Shown in pieces: positions 54,377 to 61,914 of a stretch of 64,000 bases of DNA. The position numbers and the translations under genes were made by a program. The stretch spans positions 62,001-126,000 of the forward strand of contig DIGJ01000013.1 in the NCBI GenBank assembly GCA_002419585.1, in the 5' to 3' direction. This DNA is from Lachnoclostridium sp. UBA5725. GTDB taxonomy: Bacteria; Bacillota; Clostridia; Lachnospirales; Lachnospiraceae. Under the pieces are notes generated by a model. It did not search any database and was not told the origin of the DNA. It saw only the letters and a list, made by a program, of their open reading frames with translations. Within the stretch, counting starts at the first letter, position 1. Every line of letters begins with the position of its first letter.

Positions 54377-55483
54377 ATGAAAAAGGAACGAATTGCTGCA
54401 ATCATAATCGCTGCTGGTTATTCATCCAGAATGAATCATTTTAAACCGCTGCTTAAATTTGAAAATAGTACGGTCATTGAACGATTAATTCATACTTATG
54501 AATCTGCCGGAATTCAAGATATTTATATCGTTGTCGGATATAAAAGTGAAGATATCATGGAAAAACTGAAAGGCTTCGAAGTTAATATTGTATACAATGA
54601 TGCATATGGAGAAGGTATGTTTACCTCTGTTCAAAAGGGGATTCTTGCATTAGATAAGTCAATTGATGCCTTTTTCATGCAACCAGTAGATATTCCTTTA
54701 ATAAAAGCAAAAACTTTGGTATTATTAAAGAATAGTTATATTAACTCTGATAAAGGTGTTATTTATCCTACGTTTACTGGAAAAAAAGGGCATCCCCCTT
54801 TGATTGATTGCAAATATAATGCTGCAATCCTAAATAGTAATGGAGATGGTGGCCTGAAACGAATTTTAGAAGAATATACAAAGGATTCCCTTGATGTCCC
54901 TGTTTTTGATGAAGCTATTTTAATGGATATGGATCGAAGGGAGGATTATGAAAAACTCCTAAAATATGATAAACTAAATGCACCAAATAAAGAAGAGTGT
55001 CTTGCAATTCTTTCGTATTACCAAGTTCCTGATCCTATTATAAGACATTGTGAAACGGTTGAATACGTAACGCACATAATCTACAATGAAATTAGTTCGA
55101 AGGGGATTTATTTGAATGATAATGCACTATTTGCAGCAGCACTGCTTCATGATATTGCAAGAAATGAAAAAAATCATTCAATCATAGGTAGTAATATGAT
55201 AAGAGAAATCGGATATAGTTTTGTAGGTGATATCATGGCATCTCATATGGATATTGAAGTATCTGAAGATGGTCCCTTAACAGAAAAGGAAATATTATAT
55301 TTAGCAGATAAATTAGTGAAGGAAGATTTGATTTGCAAAATTGATGAGCGATTTAAGCAGGTATTGAATGCCAAAGGAAATAATTCAGAGAAAATAGAGA
55401 AGATACTGATCCGGTGGCTTTCAGCAAAATCAATAATTAAGAAAATTGAGAGGATCACGCTAAAAGGTTTTATGTATGGATAA
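54377..55483 (+). CDS. MocA-like nucleotidyltransferase fused to HD domain (DVU_1551-like)
   Basis: A 368-residue two-domain protein. The N-terminal part (about 1-195) is a MocA/MobA-type NTP transferase: AAGYSSRM (12-19) and MQPVDIPL (about 97) for metal and nucleotide. Such enzymes attach CMP or GMP to molybdopterin, so it may make the cytosine-dinucleotide form of the cofactor used by the Mop-like enzyme. The C-terminal part (about 215-360) is an HD phosphohydrolase with AALLHDIARNEKNH (about 254). Its last 8 bases overlap the next gene. Confidence 0.88.
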   Translation: MKKERIAAIIIAAGYSSRMNHFKPLLKFENSTVIERLIHTYESAGIQDIYIVVGYKSEDIMEKLKGFEVNIVYNDAYGEGMFTSVQKGILALDKSIDAFFMQPVDIPLIKAKTLVLLKNSYINSDKGVIYPTFTGKKGHPPLIDCKYNAAILNSNGDGGLKRILEEYTKDSLDVPVFDEAILMDMDRREDYEKLLKYDKLNAPNKEECLAILSYYQVPDPIIRHCETVEYVTHIIYNEISSKGIYLNDNALFAAALLHDIARNEKNHSIIGSNMIREIGYSFVGDIMASHMDIEVSEDGPLTEKEILYLADKLVKEDLICKIDERFKQVLNAKGNNSEKIEKILIRWLSAKSIIKKIERITLKGFMYG

Positions 55484-56087
55484 GAAAATTTATCTAGTTA
55501 GGCATGGAAAGCTTAATCTTGGAAATGAAAAAAGATATATTGGAATAACGGATCTTTTTTTAGATCCGATGGGAATAGAACAGGCCTATAATCTAAAAAG
55601 TTTTTTTCAGCATATGACGATTGATAAGGTCTATACAAGTCCGCTAAAAAGATGTTTACAGACTTCAACTATTATATGTGAAGATAAATCACAGGAATTC
55701 ACTGTGGTTAATGAATTTACAGAAATCAATATGGGTCTTTGGGAAAATGCACCCATCGAGTCAATCAAAAAGAACTTTCCAAAATCTTTCGAAAACAGAG
55801 GTGAAAATATAGTATCTTTCATACCCCCGCAAGGAGAAAGCTTCCAACAATTATCGGATCGAGTCTTATTCGCGTTTAACCGAATCATGAAAAATGATTT
55901 TAAAACGATTATAATTGTTGCACATGCTGGCGTTAACAGAGTCCTGTTAAGTTATATCTTCGGTGCTTCGCTTCAGAATATTTTTAGCATTCGGCAGCCT
56001 TATGGTTGTATAAATGAACTTATATTTCATGATGAAAATGCTAAGTGGCAATATAAACAGTTAATATTAGGGGAGGAAGAGTTATGA
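55476..56087 (+). CDS. Histidine phosphatase family protein
   Basis: A 203-residue phosphoglycerate-mutase-like phosphatase: RHGKLNL (R9, H10), TSPLKRCLQTS, E81-type region in EINMGLWENAPIESI, and AHAGVNRVLL with the second His. Resembles CobC/alpha-ribazole phosphatases, which remove a phosphate in cofactor assembly; here no cobalamin genes are near, so a similar step in this cluster's cofactor or product path is a guess. Overlaps its neighbours by 8 and 4 bases. Confidence 0.87.
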   Translation: MDKKIYLVRHGKLNLGNEKRYIGITDLFLDPMGIEQAYNLKSFFQHMTIDKVYTSPLKRCLQTSTIICEDKSQEFTVVNEFTEINMGLWENAPIESIKKNFPKSFENRGENIVSFIPPQGESFQQLSDRVLFAFNRIMKNDFKTIIIVAHAGVNRVLLSYIFGASLQNIFSIRQPYGCINELIFHDENAKWQYKQLILGEEEL

Positions 56088-57928
56088 ATGACGAAGAATA
56101 TAAATCTTCGATCGAAAGCTCTCATGAAAGATGCAAACTCTTAAATGTCAGTGAAGATCAAATTTATAGCAATAAAATTATTAGTGATATCGAACTACAA
56201 GAAAAGTTCGCAGAGAAACGGAAAATGATTCTGACAGCGGCCCCCTATATGGAACAATTGATTAATTTTGTAAAAGGCTGCAATTTTTTCGCCTTACTAA
56301 CTGATGGGGAAGGTTGTATCCTAAATGCAATGGGGGATGAAAAGATTCTAAGCGAAGCCTTTCATCAAAAAATGGTTCCTGGTGCATATATGGATGAGGA
56401 AAGTATCGGAACAAATGCTATGTCAGTGGTAATTAAAACAGGCAAACCGGTACAGTTGTCCGGAGAAGCACATTATATCAAATCCTATCATAAATGGACC
56501 TGTTCTGCGGCACCGATTAAAGACATGGATGGAAATTTGATTGGAGTTTTGGATTTGACCGGATATATCGAGCAGGTGCATCCACATACCTTAGGCATGG
56601 TAATTGCCGCTTCCAATGCCATTGAAGAAATGATGAAAGTAAAAGAACTGCACAAATTGCAAAACACCAATAATAAGCATTTAAAAACAATTTTTAATTC
56701 CATGCCAGTAGCCATTGTTACCTCAGATGATAATGGCAACATTAATGTTTATAACAATAAAGCAGTCAATCTTTTCGGGTTTGATCATAATTCGTCAAAA
56801 CCCATTACGATGAATGCGATAATCAAGGACTGGGATACGATGAAAGATCTCATATTAAGTAGTGAAACATATGAGCATGATGTCAACATCACATCTTTAT
56901 ATAATAACGTGAATTGTCATCTTAGCGCAAACCCCATTTATAATCCAATTGACAAAGGCGTTGAAATTGTATGTGTTTTTGATGAAATAAAAAAAGTAAA
57001 GACACAGGCCTATTATTCCTTTGATCAGATAATTGGAAAGGAAGAAAATTTTTTAAAAATTGTGCATTATGCAAAAAAAATTGCAGATAGCAAATCTACG
57101 ATATTGATTTTAGGAGAAAGTGGTACCGGAAAAGAAGTATTTGCTCAGGCGATTCATAATTATAGTGTTCGAAAGGACAACCCTTTTATTGCTATTAATT
57201 GTGGTGCCATACCAAAACAGCTCATGGAACTCGAACTTTTTGGCTATGAAGACGGGGCATATCTCGGTGCTAAAAAAGGCGGAAATCCAGGTAAGTTTGA
57301 GCAGGCAGATGGTGGCACCATTCTATTTGATGAAATTGGAGAGTTGCCTTTGGATATGCAGATTAAGCTGCAGCGGGTCTTACAAGAGGGCAGTATCACA
57401 AGGATAGGAAGTCAGAAATCGATTCCAGTCAATGTGAGAGTAATCGCAGCAACCAACAAGGATCTAAAAAAAGAAGTCGAAATGGAACGGTTTCGAAAAG
57501 ATCTTTATTACAGACTGAATGTATTACCTTTGTATTTACCACCACTGCGGGAGAGAAAGGGCGACATCAAGCTGTTATTTCATTATTTCATGAAGGTAAT
57601 ATGCGATAGTCTAGGTAAAAAAGAAGTAGAAGTACCGAAAGAATATTTTAAGTTAATGAAGGATTACAATTGGCCGGGAAATATTCGTGAGCTCGAAAAC
57701 GTTGTTGAATTGATGGTTAATACAGAAACATTTCCTCCAGAATATTTCTCACAAGAATCCAATCAAACAGATATGATTGAGGAAAATTTAGATTTAACTT
57801 ATGTGGAACGCGAGCATTTATTAAAAGTTCTGCAAAAAAACAATGGTAATATTACAAAAACGGCAACGGATTTAGGAATTCAAAGGAATACGCTTTATAG
57901 TAAAATGAAAAAGTACAATATACAATAA
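56084..57928 (+). CDS. AcoR-like AAA+ regulator with GAYLGA loop
   Basis: A 614-residue regulator: GAF-like sensor (about 70-190), PAS-like domain (about 205-320), AAA+ domain (about 325-550) and a Fis-type helix-turn-helix at the end (TKTATDLGIQRNTLYSKMKKY). AAA+ motifs: Walker A GESGTGKE (about 344), Walker B GGTILFDEIGELP (about 411) and WPGNIRELENVV. The loop that contacts sigma-54, normally GAFTGA, reads GAYLGA (391-396), and the key Thr is Leu394. It could still act as a sigma-54 activator, or control a SigA promoter as TyrR does. Last gene of the cluster, probably its local regulator. Confidence 0.9.
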   Translation: MNDEEYKSSIESSHERCKLLNVSEDQIYSNKIISDIELQEKFAEKRKMILTAAPYMEQLINFVKGCNFFALLTDGEGCILNAMGDEKILSEAFHQKMVPGAYMDEESIGTNAMSVVIKTGKPVQLSGEAHYIKSYHKWTCSAAPIKDMDGNLIGVLDLTGYIEQVHPHTLGMVIAASNAIEEMMKVKELHKLQNTNNKHLKTIFNSMPVAIVTSDDNGNINVYNNKAVNLFGFDHNSSKPITMNAIIKDWDTMKDLILSSETYEHDVNITSLYNNVNCHLSANPIYNPIDKGVEIVCVFDEIKKVKTQAYYSFDQIIGKEENFLKIVHYAKKIADSKSTILILGESGTGKEVFAQAIHNYSVRKDNPFIAINCGAIPKQLMELELFGYEDGAYLGAKKGGNPGKFEQADGGTILFDEIGELPLDMQIKLQRVLQEGSITRIGSQKSIPVNVRVIAATNKDLKKEVEMERFRKDLYYRLNVLPLYLPPLRERKGDIKLLFHYFMKVICDSLGKKEVEVPKEYFKLMKDYNWPGNIRELENVVELMVNTETFPPEYFSQESNQTDMIEENLDLTYVEREHLLKVLQKNNGNITKTATDLGIQRNTLYSKMKKYNIQ

Positions 57929-57991
57929 GCGGTGTTAACCTTTTCGAAAAATCGGAATAGAATATAGGAGATTCTATTTAGAGGTTCGAAT

Positions 57992-58438
57992 ATGAAAGAA
58001 CTTAATCCGAATAAAGTATTTGTGCAATATCGAGATATCATGAATCCATATGAGCCGGTTATGGGCAGAAAATATACGATTACCCATTCGGATACAACCG
58101 CAGAACTCTTTGTGTTTGTGTCTGAAAACTATGCAGAGGACCAAATTACAAGAATGCGTGACGAAGTAAGGCTTGCCTTTGAGCAAACGAAAAATGGGCT
58201 TGCATTAATTGGTTCGGTAATTGTGGATGAAAAAGGTGTCATTGGAAATCCGTATATTAGAAATAAAATTTTCTATAATGAAATGCCTACAGCTCTTCAA
58301 GCGTTACGCCAAGCTGATAGATTCTTGTTTGGCAGATATCCGAGCCTAGATAACACACCAGTGTATATTGATTTTATTTCAAGTAATCCTGCATATGATA
58401 AGACATATGATTTTGGGGTTATCGGGAGCTATAAATAG
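57992..58438 (+). CDS. Staygreen (Mg-dechelatase family) homologue
   Basis: A 148-residue protein matching the plant and algal Staygreen/NYE family core: LNPNKVFVQYRD (about 4-15), RKYTITHSDTTAELFV (about 28-43) and SRY-like ending blocks. Plant members pull Mg from chlorophyll a; bacterial homologues occur in non-photosynthetic organisms and have an unknown natural role. A GAGG site is seven bases ahead of ATG. Stands alone between the regulator and a terminator. Confidence 0.85.
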   Translation: MKELNPNKVFVQYRDIMNPYEPVMGRKYTITHSDTTAELFVFVSENYAEDQITRMRDEVRLAFEQTKNGLALIGSVIVDEKGVIGNPYIRNKIFYNEMPTALQALRQADRFLFGRYPSLDNTPVYIDFISSNPAYDKTYDFGVIGSYK

Positions 58439-58445
58439 TATGATA

Positions 58446-58497
58446 AAAGCATAAGAAATGAAACTCTATCAAGATTCAATTTCTTATGCTTTTATTA
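58446..58497 (+). terminator. Rho-independent terminator
   Basis: AAAGCATAAGAAATGAA pairs with TTCAATTTCTTATGCTTT around a short loop, then TATT. Confidence 0.8.
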
Positions 58498-58527
58498 TGT
58501 TAACGTATTTAGAGATTAAACAGTAAT

Positions 58528-58543
58528 GTAGCTATAGCTACAA
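58528..58543. promoter_or_regulatory. 16-bp perfect palindrome upstream of hcp
   Basis: TGTAGCTATAGCTACA is its own reverse complement, about 85 bases ahead of the hcp start. Just downstream TTGATG (58553) and TAAAGT (58576) with a 17-base spacer form a plausible promoter. Candidate operator for a nitrosative or redox regulator. Confidence 0.5.
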
Positions 58544-58629
58544 AAAGTTCGTTGATGCCATGATATGATTTGATTAAAGTATGAAAAATATAAACAATGC
58601 TTTGATTAAATTTTATGGAGGAACGAAAT

Positions 58630-60312
58630 ATGAGTATGTTTTGCTATCAATGTCAGGAAGCAGCAAAAGGAAAAGGATGTAACATATCCGGAGTATGTGG
58701 AAAAACACCTGAAGTTGCTAATTTACAAGATTTGTTGATTTATACAGTAAAGGGAATATCAGAAATTGTAGTAAAAGGAAAGCTGAATGTAAAAGGACTT
58801 GGTGAAGTAAATGAGATGGTCTTGGACAGCTTGTTTAAAACTATTACAAATGCAAACTTTGATTCACAGGCTATTACAGAACAGATAAAAAGAAATATTG
58901 TAGTACGTGACAGATTGGCAGCTAAGGTCAAGGTGCAACTTTCAGATGCTGCAACTTTCAAAATTGATTTTGCTGCAGATACGACTGGTTTGATGCAACT
59001 AGCAAAAAAATTGTTTTCAGGCAAAGCGAAAACAACCTCTTTATCTGAAAAAGCGGAAAAGGTTGGCGTATTAACAACGGAAAACGAAGATGTTCGTTCT
59101 CTTAGAGAATTGATTACGTATGGTATAAAAGGATATGCTGCATATACCCATCATGCTCTTAATTTGGGAAAAGAAGATACTGATTTATATGCATTTGTTT
59201 ACGAAGCAATGGCAGCAACGCTTGATGATAGTTTGACGGCTGATCAATTAGTAGCGCTTACTCTGAAAACAGGAGAGTATGGAGTTAAGGCAATGGCTTT
59301 ACTCGACGCAGCTAACACCGAAAGATTTGGAAATCCAGAGTTAACAACGGTAAACATTGGGACAAGAAACAATCCTTCCATCTTAATTTCTGGTCATGAT
59401 TTAAATGACTTGGAACAGCTTTTGGAACAAACAAAAGGTACCGGTGTGGATGTATATACACATAGCGAAATGCTTCCAGCAAATTATTATCCAAAATTTA
59501 AGAAATATGAAAATCTTGTTGGAAACTATGGAAATGCATGGTGGAAACAAAAAGAAGAGTTTGCGACATTTAACGGTCCAATTCTTTTCACAACGAACTG
59601 CATCGTACCTCCGAAAGATGGCTCTGAAAAAAGAATTTTTACAACAGGTTCAGCAGGCTACCCAGGTTCAAAGCATATCGTAGCCGATGCAAACGGGAAA
59701 AAGGATTTTAGCTCAATTATTTCAATGGCAAAAACGTTACCTGCTCCTACTCAGATTGAAGAAGGAAGCATTATTGGTGGATTTGCACACGCACAGGTGT
59801 TTGCCTTGGCAGACAAGGTTGTTGATGCAGTAAAAACGGGCGCAATTAAAAAATTCTTTGTTATGGCCGGCTGTGATGGCAGAATGAAGGATCGTGATTA
59901 CTATACAAATTTTGCACAGATGCTTCCTAAGGATACCGTGATCCTGACTGCTGGATGTGCAAAATATAGATATAATAAGTTATCACTTGGCGATATTGGT
60001 GGAATTCCTCGTGTTTTGGATGCGGGTCAATGTAATGATTCCTATTCCCTTGCAGTTATAGCATTGAAACTAAAAGAAATTTTTGAACTAAATGATATTA
60101 ATGAGTTACCTATTGCATATAATATTGCTTGGTATGAACAAAAAGCTGTTATTGTATTACTTGCACTATTGCACTTGGGTGTAAAAAATATTCACCTTGG
60201 TCCTACATTGCCGGCATTCTTGTCTCCAAATGTAGCAAAAGTACTCATTGATACATTTGGTATAGCAGGTATTGGAACAGTAGAAGATGACTTAAAGTTG
60301 TTTTTAGCGTAA
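58630..60312 (+). CDS. hcp: Hybrid cluster protein (Hcp)
   Basis: A 560-residue hybrid cluster protein, also called hydroxylamine reductase; it reduces nitric oxide or hydroxylamine and protects from nitrosative stress. The N-terminal cysteine pattern C5-x2-C8-x8-C17-x5-C23 is the [4Fe-4S] site, and the hybrid cluster region includes ISGHDLNDL, HSEMLPANYYPKF, TNCIVPP and the block AGCDGRMKDRDYYT, then LTAGCAKYRYNK. Length is that of class I/III proteins. Start at 58630 (GGAGG ahead); an ATG at 58615 contains the ribosome site. Confidence 0.97.
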   Translation: MSMFCYQCQEAAKGKGCNISGVCGKTPEVANLQDLLIYTVKGISEIVVKGKLNVKGLGEVNEMVLDSLFKTITNANFDSQAITEQIKRNIVVRDRLAAKVKVQLSDAATFKIDFAADTTGLMQLAKKLFSGKAKTTSLSEKAEKVGVLTTENEDVRSLRELITYGIKGYAAYTHHALNLGKEDTDLYAFVYEAMAATLDDSLTADQLVALTLKTGEYGVKAMALLDAANTERFGNPELTTVNIGTRNNPSILISGHDLNDLEQLLEQTKGTGVDVYTHSEMLPANYYPKFKKYENLVGNYGNAWWKQKEEFATFNGPILFTTNCIVPPKDGSEKRIFTTGSAGYPGSKHIVADANGKKDFSSIISMAKTLPAPTQIEEGSIIGGFAHAQVFALADKVVDAVKTGAIKKFFVMAGCDGRMKDRDYYTNFAQMLPKDTVILTAGCAKYRYNKLSLGDIGGIPRVLDAGQCNDSYSLAVIALKLKEIFELNDINELPIAYNIAWYEQKAVIVLLALLHLGVKNIHLGPTLPAFLSPNVAKVLIDTFGIAGIGTVEDDLKLFLA

Positions 60313-60326
60313 ATATGAAACAGAAA

Positions 60327-60366
60327 ATCCCGAAAATTACATAGAGTAGTTTTTGGGATTTTTTTA
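60327..60366 (+). terminator. Rho-independent terminator
   Basis: AAAATCCCGAAAA and TTTTTGGGATTTTTTT pair around a loop of about 13 bases, ending hcp. Confidence 0.75.
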
Positions 60367-60397
60367 CGGGTAGAATAATATTAGGATGGTATTTATT

Positions 60398-60475
60398 ATG
60401 AATAAGAGTGCAATCGTAATGAAAGAAATGATTCAATATTTTGTAGGTTTTGAAGAAGGTATAACGGATGTATAA
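60398..60475 (+). pseudogene. 25-codon remnant, possibly of an HD-domain protein
   Basis: A short frame with GGATGG upstream reading KEMIQYFVGFEEGI. Its start resembles the beginning of HD-domain proteins of this group (KEMIQYF), but it stops at once. Probably debris; weak evidence. Confidence 0.2.
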
Positions 60476-60570
60476 CATAATCGAATTATTGTCTCATTTA
60501 TTTTGAATAAAAATTTGATAATTTCTAATAATAATAAAACATTAAAAATATAATGAGGAGGAATTAGTTT

Positions 60571-60858
60571 ATGAGTGACGATAGACTTAACAGTAATATT
60601 GCTAGACGAATAAATGATACTCTCTCTAATGAGAGCAGTGTCCATACAAATAATGTTCGATTGAATATAGAAGGCTTAGAATTTGAAGAGACTCAAGATA
60701 GAGTTAAAAACCAATTAGAAGGCTTGATAGGTGTAAACAAGGTTGATATGAGTGCCGGTCAAACATATGTTGATATAAACCATGATGAACAAACCACAGT
60801 TTCAGAAATTAGCACCCATTTACAAAATAACGGATATAAAGTAACGGAAATAATGTAA
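60571..60858 (+). CDS. HMA-fold protein without metal-binding CxxC
   Basis: A 95-residue protein. About residues 27-93 have the ferredoxin-like pattern of heavy-metal-associated domains (VRLNIEGLEFEETQDRVKN, VDMSAGQTYVDIN, ISTHLQNNGYKV), but the metal-binding MxCxxC is replaced by EGLEFEE, so copper binding of the CopZ kind is unlikely. The N-terminal 26 residues are polar and probably flexible. GAGGAGG site; followed by a terminator. Confidence 0.75.
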   Translation: MSDDRLNSNIARRINDTLSNESSVHTNNVRLNIEGLEFEETQDRVKNQLEGLIGVNKVDMSAGQTYVDINHDEQTTVSEISTHLQNNGYKVTEIM

Positions 60859-60872
60859 ATATCTATTCATTA

Positions 60873-60904
60873 GGGGAAGTTTAATAACTTCCCCTTCATT
60901 TTTT
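60873..60904 (+). terminator. Rho-independent terminator
   Basis: GGGGAAGTT and AACTTCCCC with a TAAT loop and a TTCATTTTTT tail. Confidence 0.9.
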
Positions 60905-60934
60905 ATGAATCCTGTTGCAACGAAAAATAGTTAA

Positions 60935-61069
60935 ATATTTAAGGAACATTTTAAATACGATGAAATCAAGGACAAGAATGAAAAATTATACAAAGTAAAA
61001 GTACCGGATTACGAGGATATATTATCTCAAGATAAGGATGATGCGCATATAATAGATAAACCTGATTAA
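60935..61069 (+). pseudogene. C-terminal coding remnant without start
   Basis: An open frame with coding-like composition (acidic, KVKVPDYEDIL, ending HIIDKPD) bounded upstream by an in-frame TAA at 60932 and lacking a start codon and ribosome site. Looks like the tail of a lost gene; family not recognised. Confidence 0.3.
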
Positions 61070-61082
61070 GGCGGTTTATGAA

Positions 61083-61196
61083 ATGGATCAACAAAATTAT
61101 AACCGTGAAATGGCAAGATACAATCGACTATTTAACCGTTATTATGATGAACTTAGTAATTATGGAATAAGGAGAAATAAAGAAAGCCTTCGATAA
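61083..61196 (+). CDS. Possible 37-residue peptide
   Basis: A short frame after an AAGGCGG site, encoding a polar, Tyr/Asn/Arg-rich peptide (NREMARYNRLFNRYYDEL). Its last codons lie inside a terminator hairpin, a common layout for real small genes. No family known; coding status open. Confidence 0.35.
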   Translation: MDQQNYNREMARYNRLFNRYYDELSNYGIRRNKESLR

Positions 61197-61209
61197 GCTT
61201 TCTTTTTTG
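61180..61209 (+). terminator. Rho-independent terminator
   Basis: AAGAAAGC and GCTTTCTT around a nine-base loop with a following T run. The stretch 61210-61465 holds nothing I can recognise. Confidence 0.8.
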
Positions 61210-61465
61210 TATTTCTATCTAAAGTGCATGTCCTAGGATACGTTGGAAGTGGTAGATTGCTATTTACCTCTCTTCGCAAAAGACCAGTTTTTGAAAGAGA
61301 GAGCGTATTATCATTAGAACTTATCATAATGTATTTAATTATAGAAAATTAAATTACTAAGCATATACGCATGTTACCATATTTATACAACTCTTCTAAT
61401 TCAAAATGATGTAGAAAATAATTATACGGGTAAGTATTTATCTTATACAGAAATTATTCATCTAT

Positions 61466-61748
61466 TTATTCAATCTGTAATGTCTTTTTTGCTCTTAATA
61501 AAGTCCGTTTGCTTATCCCTGTTAAATTAGAAATTTCTTGATAGCTATATAGCATTTCCCTAACAAAAGTATGTTCTACACTTGTAAAGTCGCTGTTATT
61601 TTCAATAATCATATCCCGGAAGAGCTGGCACGCTCAAGTATGTTCATGATTCGTTCGCCTAAATGCCATACATTTCCAATTCAATTCACACATTCTGCTC
61701 ATATCTGTAAGCGCTCTCTGGCATATTCCTCTGGAATAGGTTATAGTT
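61466..61748 (-). pseudogene. Decayed C-terminus of a sigma-54-type activator
   Basis: On the minus strand, one frame reads PIPEEYARERLQI then stops, continues as IGNVWHLGERIMNILERA (compare PGNxREL...ERA of AAA+ activators), and a second frame then gives VEHTFVREML and a Fis-like helix-turn-helix EISNLTGISKRTLLRAKK before a stop. At least two stops and one frameshift break it, so it is a dead gene fragment. Confidence 0.6.
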
Positions 61749-61812
61749 TTTAATTGCCCCTCAGTTAGTTATTCCTAACCATAGTATACCACTATTTTAT
61801 TAATGTGCCATA

Positions 61813-61872
61813 AAAAAGAAGTACTCTCTGCTACGATAAATTTTATCATCAATAGCGAAAGTACTTTTTTAT
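61813..61872 (-). terminator. Terminator of the MATE gene
   Basis: AAAAAAGAAGTACT and AGTACTTTTTT form the outer stem of a long hairpin, with the T-run end (read on the minus strand) just after the MATE gene. Confidence 0.55.
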
Positions 61873-61914
61873 CTTTAGCTCTATTTCGACTCTGGCAGAG
61901 TAATTCCAAGTATA

